Shown one piece after another: positions 38,844-51,700 of a stretch of DNA of 64,000 bases. This stretch comes from Telopea speciosissima (lineage: Eukaryota; Streptophyta; Magnoliopsida; Proteales; Proteaceae): NCBI RefSeq assembly GCF_018873765.1, contig NC_057925.1, positions 10,241,568 through 10,305,567 of the forward strand. The letters are read 5' to 3'. Under the pieces are notes generated by a model. The model was not told where the DNA came from and did not search any database. It was given only the letters and a program-made list of their open reading frames with translations. How positions within the stretch are numbered: the first letter of the stretch is position 1; each line of letters begins with the position of its first letter. A program made the translations under genes and the position numbers.

Positions 38844-39676
38844 TCTCTTTTTTTAATCTCAGCTCCATTAATGGCCGACTCTCTTATGTGAATTCCATTT
38901 GAGCTAATCCCTTCGACGCCTTCTCCTCCTTGTTCTTTTGGGTGATTAGGGGATGCCACCATGGCCAACCAAGGTCAAGACTGAAGACTGAACCAGTGAG
39001 AGAATGCCCTTAAATTGTTCGATGAAATATGAGAACCGTATTTCAACTCTATAAAAAGAATCTGATTAAGAGATAAAGCAATTTGAAATTAAGAATGCAC
39101 TTAAGCTGAATATGTATCCAAAATACATTTTGAAAATGAAACTGTATAATCTCAAAATGGGAATGCATACCAAACATAACCTAAGTGCGCAAAAACAAGT
39201 GAAAAGAAAATGTAACCTGCTCAATATCTGGAGTAGATGATAAGATTTACGGTAGACTGTTGAATAGTTAGTGTTTTGCGCTGAATCTTTCAAGGGTAAT
39301 TTACACACACCACCCCTGAGGTTTTGTAGGTGGAGACATAGAGGCGACAAGAAGGGTTGCAACGATTAGTGCGAGGAAGAAGATGGTGGTTGTGGGCTGT
39401 GCAGGTGTGAAGAAGGTAGAGGAGGAGAACCAATCGAGCAAAGAGAAGGGAGGCTCTTGAGATTGCAGCAATAGCAGCACACTAGCGGGGACTTTTCGAG
39501 TCGCAGCGGTGACGAGGTTGGACGAATGATTCGGTGGCAGCCGAAGAAGACAATGCCTGAATTTCAATTTCACGAATCGCAATGGTGCCCCAAATCATTT
39601 AGTTTGAAAGCAGATAACCTCACCAAACCCATTTTTGACCAGGTTCAAAGAACATCAAAGAAGCATTGAAGACTTA

Positions 39677-39775
39677 ACTTTCCCTGTTTCCTTGTGCTTC
39701 AGAAGCTTCACGGTTCCAACACCTCTCTCTTTCCACTGATTCCCTTCCTTGTCAAATCGATAAAGTTTTGCTTTT
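39677..39775 (-). pseudogene. Captured RanBP1 exon 2
   Basis: After an acceptor CGTATGCAG the minus strand reads KAKLYRFDKEGNQWKERGVG and continues TVKLLKHKETGKV, the start of the Ran-binding domain of plant RanBP1. It breaks off after GKV, where the normal protein continues. Exon phase matches exon 1 at 44695-44532. Confidence 0.9.
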
Positions 39776-40065
39776 CTGCATACGAATAGGACCGATCGAA
39801 ATCGAAAAATCAAACAATCAGATAAATTCACCAACAATATAAATAAAAGGGAAATTTACACATGCCACCCCTGAGGTTTGACGAAAGGATATTTTCACCC
39901 CCCAGTTTTGGAAAATTTTGCGTACCCCCCTGAGGTTTGCAAACGGTAACAAATAAGTCCATTCCGTCAGTTCATGACTAACACTGTTAAAAATTAGACT
40001 TGAATTGACAGAATTGCCCTTCTACGAAGAAACCCAAAAAAAAAAAAAAAAAAAAAAAACCAAAA

Positions 40066-40111
40066 CCTACAACTCATCTTCCCCAATCGATTAGGGAAGA
40101 TGAGTTGCAGG
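40066..40111. repeat. Hairpin motif at inner edge of MULE-D left terminal repeat
   Basis: Palindrome of (C)AACTCATCTTCCCCAA and its complement around a short loop, next to a long poly-A tract. The same module occurs at 44136-44182, 45303-45348 and 13798-13843, with a half copy at 11959-11978. Confidence 0.85.
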
Positions 40112-42205
40112 CCTCAAACCTCTTTTAGCTCGTGCCTTTTAATTTGACCACTCGGGGAAATTTTACTTAAATATCTATGGTGCCTAGATATGGCATACCT
40201 GTAAATCTTAATAGAGAAGTATTACAATAGACATGAGAAGGGATGTAGATATGAGGTTTGAGTTGGGTGGCGGTGGGCATGTTCTAGATCTGGAAATCGG
40301 AGTCAAAGATGGGGTTTTGGGTGGTGGAGGTGCGATTTGTGGATGTGGTGGTGGTGAGAAATTGGATTTGAAGAAGATGATTCAAGAGCTGGATTTGCCC
40401 GATGTCCCTCGGGTCTTCATCTGCCCCATTCTCTTGAACCCAAAGTTGAAACCCATTTTCTGATAACACCCTACAACAGAGGCATTTGAAGAAACGAAGA
40501 AGATCAGGGTTCCTCTCCATCTCCCATTTCTCTTATTTTTTTAATTGTACACCTCCGCCCTGTCTCTCTTTCTCTAATTTTTTAAGATATGGATGTGGGC
40601 GGCTTGTGGCGATGCTTGGTATGCTAGTGCATGGATGGTGGCATGATTGCGTATGCGATTGCAACAACGGTGGCCATTGTTGGTCAAACAACGGTCCAGG
40701 GATCAAACCATGGTTCCCTAGGGAAACCAATATACAGAAAAATTAGGGTTTTGCATGCCCTGGGTTATCCCATGGTGTCCCATGGGTGCCCCATTAAATT
40801 TTAGGGTTTCCCATGGTCACCCATGGGAGCCCTGGTGCATCCCTATTAGGGTTTCTCCTTCCTTATTGCGTTCCATAAAATTAATTATCACAATAGGGAC
40901 GGAGAAATTCATCTCTAGTCCATCACATGGCAAGAGGGATCCATCCCATACTCGAATGCGCAGCGGAATTAAATCGATTCAAGTTTCTTTCGCATCCCAA
41001 AAATATTAATAATCAATAAACTGAAGGAATTAATAAAGAACTGCTAACCTGGTGAGTCTCAAGTGTTGCTCCTCCAATAGACAGTGGTTCTTCCTCCAGT
41101 GAGCGCTCCAAGCAAACAGATCTGAACCTCCAATGGTGCTACCAAAGTTCTACACGCCAATCCCAGATGCCCTCAAACTCCTCAGTACAGATCTAGGGTT
41201 TCACAAACCCTAACTCTCAAACACAGGGGAGAGAAGCCAGAAGAAGAAGAGAGATCACAAGAGGGAGAGAGAGAAATCAAAAACGTAGGAGAGAGAGTGT
41301 CTGCTCAAAAACGCGGAGAGCTTCTCTCTTCTGCATTTTGGTCCCCTATATATATTATTAGGATTTAATAGAACCCGTGTGAGAGTCTAACTCTCTCTCT
41401 CTTTGTTTGGCAGTTCTGTTTAAACTCAAAGTGCTACACAGGTGAAGAAACAGAATCTAATAGGAAAAGTATTATTTAGATTCTTTATTTAATTATTAAT
41501 GAATAATTACAATTAGCACCTAATCCATTATTTAAATAAAGAATCAATTAAATTAGAAAATTCCAAATAACTCCCTATATGATAACAATTTATCATATAC
41601 AACCCCCCACTAATCAACACCATCATTATGGAATCTAGGGCATGTACGCATGTACTGCCAAACCCAAATCTATAGTACATGTCCATATACGAGCGTCTAT
41701 GCATCTGATCGGGTCCCGCAAAACTCGATAAAACACTTTATTTAAAATAATTATAAATAATCTATCATTTTATGTAAAATAGATTTTTGCAAAACCATTT
41801 CCAAAATGGCACTGGATCCAGATTCCGATCCGACCATGCACAGACAGCCTCTATCTTGGTGTTCTCCAATCGGGCAGTGGTGACCATGTTGGATAACTCC
41901 TTCACTCACAAAGTGATCACGCATTTCCAGAACACCGGCTTTGACTCGCTTGAGTCTCAGTCATTGATGAACCAAAGAATGCGATCACATTTAGCAGTGA
42001 CAGGGTTCTCTCAGGCACAGGGTGTCGGTGACACATGTCTATCCCTTCCTACATTTGGCAGTAATACATGAGGGAATCGACAAAGTAGATTCTTCGCCAA
42101 TGCACACATCAAACATGTGAGCACTCGCATTTGTATCCTGACATCACATGTCTGGGCATACCCAATGCGACGACCATATAATAAGGGTGCCCAGCCCAAA
42201 CCCTA
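40112..42205. other. Left interior of MULE-D, origin unknown
   Basis: Open frames at 40233-40463 (+) and 40520-40284 (-) show no known domain. 40700-40850 is rich in CCCATGG units. 40900-42200 resembles non-coding LTR-retroelement sequence, but without definable ends. Confidence 0.4.
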
Positions 42206-42213
42206 GTTGTGAC

Positions 42214-43498
42214 TAGGGGTGTCAATGGGTCGGGTTGGGCCGGGCCTGCCTAAACCCTGACCCTGACCTTAGAGGTCTTAACCTAAACCCTGACCCTGAC
42301 CCAACCCTGGCAGGGCCAAGAAACCCTCAACCCTGACCCGACCCTGCCAGAGTTTTCCCTAACCCGGCTCGGCCCGACCCGACCCTGATAGGGTCGGGCA
42401 GGGTCGGGTTGGCACTGATTGACCCTGACCCTGACCCTAATTTTTGTTTTCAATCCCATCAAATTAATACATGTCTATATGAAAAAAAAAAATCATCAAG
42501 GAAAATTCATTTAACAATATGAGATGCATCAAGTAAAACAGAGGAATTCTCCTATCACAGGCACATTGAGGAAAACAATCAAATGAGACAAAACACTAAT
42601 GAAATCTAAATAAATAATTTCATTTGTAGAAAAGAGGAAGAAGACAATAAACATAGGGTTAAAAGTTGTGGGAGAAAGTACTAACCAAGTGGTGAAGAGC
42701 TTGAGAAATTGAGCAAGAGAAGAACGTGAGGAACGCAGAGAGGAGAGGGAGGTTACTGGGGAGAAAATTAGGCGAAGATGTCGATCGGGAGTTGGAGGAT
42801 GCATCGGTGGCATCGGACTTCGTGATCAATCCCACAACTTTTGTCTTCCAAAGAAAAGTCAATATAAGAAGTATCCTAGCAAGCTCGGGAGAGGAGAGGT
42901 GTTTGGTCTCTGTCTCTCTTTCTCTTGCTCGCTGCCCGCTACTTCCTCCGTTCGCTGCTGTCGTCTCCTCCCTCGATTTTACGCAACTTTGACTTCCTTC
43001 GAGGGCTTTGAGTGGGAAGAAACGGAAACCCCAATGTCGGACCTCCACTCCTCCGATCTCAACCGGAGTTTTAGTACCTGGACTCCTGGAGGGATTGATC
43101 GTCAAGGGAATCGAAGGTTTGAAGCAGGAAGGAGAAAGGGCAAGGCAATGAGCAGCGTCAATCGAATAAAAACTTGAAAAGTGAAAACCGAACATTGAAA
43201 ACAGATTTAGGGTTTAGTTATCTTTAGGGCTTTTTTGTCTTTTCCTTTTTAATTTTTCTCAGTTATACTGATATCTATAATTACATATATACATATACAC
43301 AGTATTATATATTTATAACTAATAAAGGGTCGGGCCGGGCCAAGCCCGAGGTGTTATCCTGAACCCGACCCGACCCTGCCAGGGTTAGACTAAAACTCAG
43401 CCCTGACCCGCCCTTCGGGCTGAAAAATCAGGGTCGGGTCTGGGTCCGGGTCGGGCTCAGGGCGGGTTCGGGCCAGCCGGGCTTTATTGACACCCCTA
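42214..43498. mobile_element. Non-autonomous hAT element nested in MULE-D
   Basis: A 1285-bp element with ends TAGGGGTGTCAATGGG and TTATTGACACCCCTA. Subterminal regions are full of CGGGT/ACCCG units. A perfect 8-bp duplication GTTGTGAC flanks it (42206-42213 and 43499-43506). The long minus-strand frame inside (43195-42659) has no transposase domain. Confidence 0.9.
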
Positions 43499-44135
43499 GT
43501 TGTGACTACCATTTTAAGTAAAACTTAGGGACACATAATGCTAAAAAAGTTTATATCGCATGTGACAATATCAAACTAATTTTGTATAAATGTTCAATAT
43601 AAAGGTGAACTGGGTTGAACCAGACCGAACCGGGTTTGATGGACACACACTTGTCCAACAGCCATCTGTTGGGTGCGAGATGTGGCGAAGAAGACTGGAG
43701 AGGATGGTGGCGGGGCTACAGGGGACTGAGAGAAGGAGGATTTGAGGTGGTGGTGGCGTGGCAGCGGCGGCGAGGGAAAAATAGCAGAAGGAGAAGAAAA
43801 AGTAGGAGGAAAGAAAAAGGAATGGGTTGCTCTACATTTGGTGCTTCAATCTTGAAATTTTGTAAAACCACTTGGTGCTTCATTTGGGGAAGATGAGGGG
43901 AAATCGAATTGCAGCCTCTGGAACCGTCTCAAACAGCTTGAAATCTACAGATTTGGTGTCGCCTAGGTCTGTTGGAACGATCCAAAACACCACAGCTCTA
44001 GAAATCAAGTGGTCTTTGGACTACAGATTTCTCAAATTGAAATCAGCGGTAATCACTTTAGGTCTGCCCCACGTGCAAATGGGTTCAATCGAAGGGGTTT
44101 GTCCTTATGGTTTTGAAACCCTTATGGTTTTGAAA

Positions 44136-44182
44136 CCTGCAACTCATCTTCCCCAATTCGATTGGGGAAGATGAGTTGCAGG
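44136..44182. repeat. Hairpin motif at inner edge of MULE-D right terminal repeat
   Basis: CTGCAACTCATCTTCCCCAA and its complement flank a short loop, followed by a T tract. Confidence 0.85.
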
Positions 44183-44531
44183 TTTTTTTTTCTTTTTTTC
44201 CTTTGTAAGGGTAATTTTGTCCATTCACCTCTTTTTTTTTGGGGTTCTTCTTAGACAAGGGCAATTCCATCAATTCAAGTCTAATTTTTAATAGTGTTAG
44301 TCATGAACTGATGGAATGGGCTTATTTGTTACCGTTTGCAAACCTCAGGGGGATATGCAGAATTTTCCAAAACTGGGGGGTGAAAATATCCTTACGTCAA
44401 ACCTCAGGGGTGGTATGTGTAAATTTCCCTAAATAAAAACTCCATCAAAAAAGGAGAAGCTCGTAAATAAATCAAAATGACGCTATAATACTAATTGATG
44501 AACGGAAGGGTATTGGAAGAGAAGTGATTAC

Positions 44532-44695
44532 AAGTCGAGAAGGACATCTTCTTCTTCCTCTCCAGTGGTAACAACAACTCCTTCAAGCCTAACGATTGGA
44601 GCAACCTGAGCTCCTGTATCTTCGTCTTCACCGGCTGCAACTTTTGTTACCTGTTCCTCTCCCTCCTCTTTGCTCTCTGCCTCGTTACTCGCCAT
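44532..44695 (-). pseudogene. Captured RanBP1 exon 1
   Basis: The ATG at 44695 opens an acidic start (MASNEAESKEEGEEQ) followed by GEDEDTGAQVAPIVRLEGV, the conserved N-terminus of plant RanBP1. The exon ends ...GACTT before a GTAATC donor. Joining to exon 2 restores the LKAKLYR reading in phase 2. RanBP1 helps Ran-GTP hydrolysis in nuclear transport, but only the first two exons are here, so no functional protein is expected. Confidence 0.92.
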
Positions 44696-45084
44696 GATCA
44701 TTGCAAACAACAACACAGTGGAACTCGGGAAGAGAGATTCTGACTTTTGAGAGAATGAGAGATTGGGAGAGAGAATTGAATGCAAAAGATGGGTTTTAAA
44801 CCATACAAACCCTATTCTTCCTAATAGCTATAGTTCCTCCGTTCCTCAAAAATCCGCTAACAGTTTCAATCCTACTTCCACCAATCCCTCTGTAACCTAT
44901 TAAATTGGTATAAATTGAAGACAGAAGTTATAAAACTTGCAGCGTTTTCTATATGAGACAGGTTCAGAAATGGGAAAAAGATGGTACCTCAAAAAAAAAA
45001 ATTATCATAAAAAAGAGAAAGATGATACCTAGTGATGAGCAATCGATGAACATTGAATGAATTGATGGGCAACGAGGTTTGCTT

Positions 45085-45195
45085 CGTGATGCGGTTACTT
45101 ATACAAAGCACTCTCGCAGGAAGACCGTGACCGCCATGGATGTGGTTTATGCTCTTAAGAGGCAAGGCAGGATCCTTTATGGGTTTGGAGGTTAG
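45085..45195 (+). pseudogene. Captured histone H4 3' end
   Basis: Plus-strand frame reading [20 protein letters not shown] then VYALKRQGR and LYGFGG before TAG (45193-45195), the C-terminus of histone H4. Sequence before RDAV does not match H4. It lies in the opposite orientation to the RanBP1 exons in the same MULE. Confidence 0.9.
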
Positions 45196-45302
45196 GGTTT
45201 TCAATATCTGTGCTCGGAAGCAGAGGCTCGGAATCTGAATCTCTGTTAAGTATATCTAGTAGTAGCTTCAGTTCTAAAGGAAGGAAGATTTGTATGAGGA
45301 TA

Positions 45303-45348
45303 CCTACAACTCATCTTCCCCAATCGATTTGGGAAGATGAGTTGCAGG
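45303..45348. repeat. Hairpin motif at inner edge of MULE-C right terminal repeat
   Basis: CTACAACTCATCTTCCCCAA and complement around a short loop, followed by a poly-T tract. Confidence 0.85.
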
Positions 45349-45781
45349 GTTTTTTTTTTTTTTGTTTTTTTGGAGGGGTATTTTTGTAACTTTATCTTTT
45401 ATTTTTAACACTGTTAGTCATGAACTGACGGAATGGGCTTATATGTAACCGTTTGCAAACCTTAGGGGGGTACGCAGCATTTTTCAAAACTGGGGGGTAA
45501 AATTATCCTTTCGTCAAACCTCAGGGGTGGTCTGTGTAAATTACCCATCTTTTAATTTCTTTTAATTGAAACACATTTTCTAGAAAAAGAACCGCGAATT
45601 TCACGAGGAATAAGCTGAAAAGCATTTTACTCAAGGCAAGTGTTCGTTTTTCCGTCCTCCCCACTCCTCCCGGGCTGGAGTCGTAGTCTAGAGTCTAGAC
45701 CTTCGTGTCCGTTTTGCAGTTTGGAGGCCAATCTTTGAAATTTGGTTCTGAACTACTCGGGATCGCGAAGCGGTGATTAAG

Positions 45782-48700
45782 ATGCAGGTCAGTGTCTTTG
45801 ATTTATATTACGATTCATTTGTTCATGTCTCGTTCCTTTAGATTCGATACAGCTCCTTTTGTAAATTAAAATTTTCAATTCTTACTCGCAAAGAAGATCA
45901 AAATCTGTTTTTATTGTTTGGAATAAAGAAAAACCTAATTTTGGTCCTGCAATTAACAGTTCTATAATTGTGGTCACTAATTGAGGAAGAGTTTGGAAAC
46001 CTTTTTTTCAGAGTTATCAATATTTTTGATGTATGTGTTAAGTAAGCTTTATAAGGTGATGCTGGAATCTTTGTAGCTTATGAGGTTGATGTTGTTCAGA
46101 AATGGGTAGTGAAGGAAAATTGGCAAATGGCAGGAAAATTCATTTTCCTTTGAAGGTGTGTACCTGGAGTCCCGTTTCTCTCTTATTGATTATGGTTCAA
46201 GACAAAATGAGTTTTAAGTAAAAAAATTAATTCAGATATGAGGCAAGGATGATGAAGGATCAGACTAGACGGGTAAACTCAATCAGAACAATATGGAACA
46301 AGGATAGTACCATATTAGAAGTCACTCCCAAAATGATAATGTTGAGGGGGTGCTGGAAATTCCCCTGAGCTGTATTTTCATTTAGGGAGAGGGATGGGTA
46401 TGCTAGCGGTATACTGTAAGATAGCACTCTATGTGTCTATCTTTCTCATCCTCCCTTTGAAATGACTCCCATAGGTGCTAGCTTACGGTATACCACTAGC
46501 ATACCCAGCCTTTTCCCTTTCATTTATTTTCATTCATTGGCATTTCTTTCAAGAAGTTGTTATGTTGGGATCTGGCAGTTTGATTTTCCACTAGCTGAGA
46601 GTTTCACTTTCATTAGAACCGTTTTAGGTTTTGTCAGAATACCTTTCATGTATGTGGAATAGCTGGATGGTTGCTCCCAAGATGTTATGATTATTGCAAG
46701 AAACTTGTGTTTGTTTCATCATAAGGTTGAAGCATATAGCTCTTTTCTTCGTGTTCAGGAGTGGAAGAGGATTGGGAACGTATGGTTAGTGATTGCTACT
46801 GATGATCAAGGGAGGGTGAAAGAGGTTTATTATTGTTCCAAAAGCTAGAAAAAACTTTTGCTTTGATGAATATGCTGCTAATGCATAGAATCCATATTTT
46901 GTCATTGCCACAACTTTGGGTTTTCTTCTTCTAGCCTGAACCACATGTTATTAGTTCATAGAATCACATTCTATCGGAACAAGTTGGGTGTGAGTTATCT
47001 AAATTGAAGGAGATAATCCATCAAACTGATCTACATGGAAGTTTTTGGATGCTTTAGTCAATGGAGAGCTATTGGTTGTGATCCTTTGGTGTTTCTCTAT
47101 CATCACAATTCTATCATGCAATAACTGTGCTTGATGTTGTGGAACAAATTCTCGTTAGACTCCAAAACTATCTAGTTTATGTCCAGGTGTCCAGAAGGAT
47201 AATATCTTGTTTGGGGTGGGGGTGTAATAGCTAGAGCTTCAAATTATTAAGGAGGGGGAACTCTCAGGGAAATTAGGCATTGATTTTGATTGAGCCAAAG
47301 AATAGCCAAGATTCTCTGCCAGATCCAGTGGCAGTTATTATATTTCATTCAGTACCTTGTAGTCTTTGATTCATGTGAACTTCATCTTAGTGTCAGAAAT
47401 ACAAGGAGGTTTTACTAGAACCTTCTCGGTTTGGTTGATCATCAGTTATTTTTCACATACAGGCATCAAGGGCAAGGCTTTTTAAAGAATACAAGGAGGT
47501 GCAGCGAGAAAAAACAGTTGATTCTGATATTCAGCTAGTATGTGATGATTCCAACATATTCAAGTGGACAGCTCTTATCAAGGTATACTCTGTTGTTATA
47601 AAGTGAAAATATATGTATTGTATTTTGATGTAGTTAACTTTTGTCTCCTTATTTAGGGACCACCAGAAACTCCTTATGAGGGTGGTGTCTTTCAGCTTGT
47701 GTTTGCTGTTCCTGAGCAATACCCTTTGCAACCCCCTCAAGTGCGTTTTTTGACAAAAATATTTCATCCAAATGTTCATTTTAAGGTACATCCTTTCTTT
47801 TCTCTTGTTTTTTATAAGGCACATGTATGTTAGATAGATCTTAGGCATTGAAAAGGAAGGACACTTTGATAGGTGAAAGGACATGAAGAGTACAATGTTT
47901 CAAAAGCTAGAAAAAACTTTAGATACCATTTTACAAAATTAAACCAATAGTTCTCTGAATCCCTAATAAAGGGACCTTGAAAGCATGGCATTTTTGTTCA
48001 ATTTGGTTTGAGAATGAAACTGATTAATCTCGTCCAGTTTCTCAAGTATTTCCTATCTGTGATATAGGATCATAAACTATATCTGTTATCTGATGGATAT
48101 GCCTGTTCCTTTGGCTCTTTCTCTTTTGGATTTACAGCATAATGTCCTTGAAGAGTAGAAGACCAATCAAAGTATTGTAAAGTTAGAATCGGTATATATC
48201 TGAAAGTACATTTTCTGTAAAACACCGACATTTCTCAATATTTATATATGTTCTGTTTCCCTCCCTTTATTTCCCTTCCCTTTATCATCAGTAGAGAGGG
48301 GTGGGGGGACGGGGGGAGATTTGCACTTGAGTTGAATAATTTGGTTGGTGAATGGAGCTATCTAGTGGAACTGTGGAAATTATCCCTGTTAAGTAAAATT
48401 TGCTGTTTTGGTTTAAAATTCTTTCTCTTTTTTTATCTGCAGACTGGAGAGATTTGCCTTGATATCTTAAAGAATGCATGGAGCCCTGCTTGGACACTCC
48501 AATCTGTTTGTCGGGCTATAATTGCTTTGATGGCCCATCCAGAACCTGATAGTCCACTCAATTGTGATTCAGGTAACATTTATCTATAACACTTGAATGT
48601 TATAGTTGACTGGGAAGAGCCCTTGGCATCAATTTATGCAACTGTACTTGCTTCTAGGCTATAATTTGATGCTGTTGGATCTTCCACTGGCCATTACTAA

Positions 48701-51700
48701 TTATAGCTTGTTGATTTGTTGTCACCTCCCCACCCTTCCTCCCACATTTCCTTTTGGATAGGTAGGCCCCAAGGAGAGTTGAATTCATGACCTCTTAATC
48801 GTGAGGTGTTGATCTTTGCCAACTGAGCTACCTCCCACCCTTTTAATCTATTTTAATGTTATGAAAGATAGGTCTGAAACAGTTTATCTTGGTAGAAAAA
48901 GAAAAAAGATATTTTCTCCTAGGGAAATTGGTTATTTTGCTGATCATTTCCCGCTTTTCAGAGAAAGAACCAATAATAAATAAATATTTAAGCAAGTTCA
49001 TTCAACTGCTCAGTCTCCTTTTGGGCTGTCATATTTGTGCCAGAAAATAGAGATCTTGTATCTTCCTTAATCCCATTGACATAAATCACATAATAGATTG
49101 ATGTAGGAAGACAGCATTCAGAGAGAACATTGACTGGCACAGTCCAACTTTTTGTGCTGGCACTGACTAATAGTTTCCACTCATTGAGGAAAATCTCTAT
49201 AACCTTGCTGATTCCCTAATGACAGAGAGTAGTCATGGTTGAATGAACAGAGCTTATGCCTTGTTTGCTTAAAGAAATCCTCCTTGCCACAGTACGGGGG
49301 CAAAAAAATGGTGCATGCCTCAGTGAGGTAGTGCTATGCACAGGATAACGAGGCAACAAGACTGTGCCTTATGTGCTTTGCTCCTCTGGCGCACATCTCT
49401 CTATGGATCTTGGATGTGATGCCGATTCATCACCAAAATAGGCTTGTTTGAGTAGGAATAAGTCTAGTTGGGTTCTATACATGTTGGGCCTTTGGTCCCA
49501 TGGGTTTTCAATGTAGCAGGTCGCTTTTATAGACCTAAGTAGGGGTACATAGGTTGCATATGGGATTAGCTCTATACTTAGTCTATTTTCATGTTTTAGC
49601 ATTTTAAATTGAACCGGTCCAAAGCTAGTTTGAATCAAGGTACTAAAACTCGGGTCTCGGTACCAACTCGGCTCTTGGAAAAATCGAAATGAGTCGAGAT
49701 CTCGCCGAGTTGGTGCATTTTTTTTTTCCAACTCGAAGCCTCAACTTTGGGTCAACCCGAGATCCGAGATCTTGCCGAGATATGTCGAGTTTTGTCGAGT
49801 TAGGTAAGGTATTTAAGCGGTAGGTGGGTTAAAAAAATGGGTCGAAACCGAGATCTGAGATCTCGCCGAGATATTGCACTTTTGAGACTCGCAGGTAGTC
49901 TCGTCTCGGCTTTTCCAAAAACCGAGAAACTCGGCGAGATCTCGCGAGTTCTTGAACTATGGTTTGAATTGGTTCAATTTAAGTGACTTGAGTCACCTTT
50001 TTTTATTTAATGTAAATTTCCATTTTTTCTTTTGGATCCACACTCCCATGATTTAGAAAGGGAAGTGGAGTAGAGCTAGCTGGCTAGGAATTTTCATACT
50101 CCTAGGCTGAATAGGAAAAAGGTCCTTTAGGCCCTATATATGCAATAAAATTCGTGGAGGCTCTAGATCTCACACTTTGATAAAACTTTTGCTCTTGCAA
50201 GCTGCTGCAATTTCTCTTCTCCTTGAAGATTTGCTTTGTGTTTGATCAAAGCTAGGATTGATGTTTGATCCAATCGACACCTTGCGGTGTGAAGCCCGGG
50301 TGGATCATTTGAAGGAATCGGTGTTTGATCCGATTGACACCTTGCGGTGAGAAGCCCGGGTGGTTCTTTGTAGCTTTCTTTCAATTCTTTGAGGATCTGC
50401 TTCGAGTTCTTTGAAGATCTCCTTCAAGTTAAAGATTAAGATTCAATCTTTGTTCAAGAACATCAACTAAACAAGCTGTTGCCAAGATTTCTTTGCAACG
50501 ACAGTAAGTTTGATCCATCCCATCAATACCCATTCTTCTCCTAATCCTCAAACCACCCCAAAACCCTAATTTTCACACCCATCTCCCAAAATTTTTAACA
50601 AACTATTCAGCTAACAACAACTTCCCACAATAGGATTTGATATTCTCCTGCCCAATTGGAATACTCGACCAAGCTGTTTTCCCATTACCCCATTCAAACC
50701 ACAACATCCCACCTATTTCTGGAGACCATCCCATTACCCAAATTCTTCACAAACTAATCTGACCATCAGAACCATACCAAACTAGAATCGAATTACCATC
50801 AGAGCCCTATTAGCACTCGATCCACAGCTTGGCCCCATTGTCCCACTAAACCCTAACAAACCCTATTTCCATTATTACCCCAAGAAACCCAACATTCTGT
50901 CCAGACCATTCGAACCACCAGAAATTCCCCCAAGGCTGATCGAATACTCCATTCCCCCTTAGGAGCACTCGATCCAAACCCTAGCACCATCCACCCATCC
51001 TAAACCCTAAAACTCCATTGATTCCTTTTCAAGAAACCCAAAACCTTAATCCTAAAACTTGCTGCCCATTCAATTTACAGTCCTAACTCCATCAAAACAT
51101 CTCAGAACCTTCACTGATAGACTCCCCTACATCAACTTGACATAACCCACACATCAAACTCTAACCCTAATCAAACCATTAAACACCTATTTTGACCTAG
51201 CCGATTCATCTGTTCATAACAGATCCTGGTTTATTGGCTCCTAGTTGGTCTCCTACCAATCTAGGACTACATTAGGATGACTCAGACATCTGCCAAGCAT
51301 TTTTACATTTCCTGACAAGTAAAGCATTTGTGACATTTGGAGGTGCCAGATGTTGATGTTCAACTCTTAGTATGCTAATGGGATTGATGTAGTTACAGAG
51401 GAATGGCTGGATAAGCACCATCCATTTTGGAAACCCAGGCTAAGGAGAACCAGGTCTAAATTGTGAAATCGGTAGTTAGGGTATTAAATACATTATTATA
51501 TTTTTTTTTATGAACAAAATAGATTGGTGATCATAGATTTTTTCTCATTACGCAGAATCGTAAGATAAGGGAGCCTACTTGCTCTAATATAAGGTGGTGA
51601 AACTTAAAGGAGATTCCCTGAATTTATTTACTGATAAAGTGGTTAAACAAGGAAAGTGGGACTTTGAGGGAGACACTAATACGATGTGGAATGAGATGAC

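Larger units (their letters stand above)
39849..44429. mobile_element. Inner MULE (MULE-D), nested in the captured RanBP1 intron
   Basis: A 4581-bp element with terminal inverted repeats of about 260-300 bp (39849-40111 and 44136-44429). The tips are GGGAAATTTACACATGCC and its complement. A perfect 9-bp duplication TAAATAAAA flanks it (39840-39848 and 44430-44438). The repeats match those of MULE-C closely, so the two belong to one family. The interior holds a hAT element (42214-43498) and about 2.7 kb of unrecognised sequence. No transposase was seen. Confidence 0.9.
39294..45546. mobile_element. Outer gene-capturing MULE (MULE-C) with RanBP1 and histone H4 fragments
   Basis: Outer ends are GGGTAATTTACACACACC and its complement GTCTGTGTAAATTACCC. 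The flanking duplication is ATCTTTCAA (39285-39293) against ATCTTTTAA (45547-45555), 9 bp with one mismatch. The right terminal repeat is about 240 bp; on the left only the first ~33 bp remain recognisable. Without the nested MULE-D the element is about 1.66 kb. Its interior carries RanBP1 exons 1 and 2 on the minus strand and a histone H4 3' end on the plus strand. Confidence 0.85.

Noticed and set aside
42659-43195. 178-codon minus-strand frame as a possible transposase
   Set aside because: It shows no hAT dimerisation or DDE motif and looks like random open frame inside a non-autonomous element.
39294-45195. A functional RanBP1 or histone H4 gene
   Set aside because: Only RanBP1 exons 1-2 and the last third of H4 are present, bounded by MULE ends.
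48720-48845. A tRNA gene
   Set aside because: Box A and box B are present, but the acceptor stem and anticodon arm do not form a convincing cloverleaf; a SINE head fits better.
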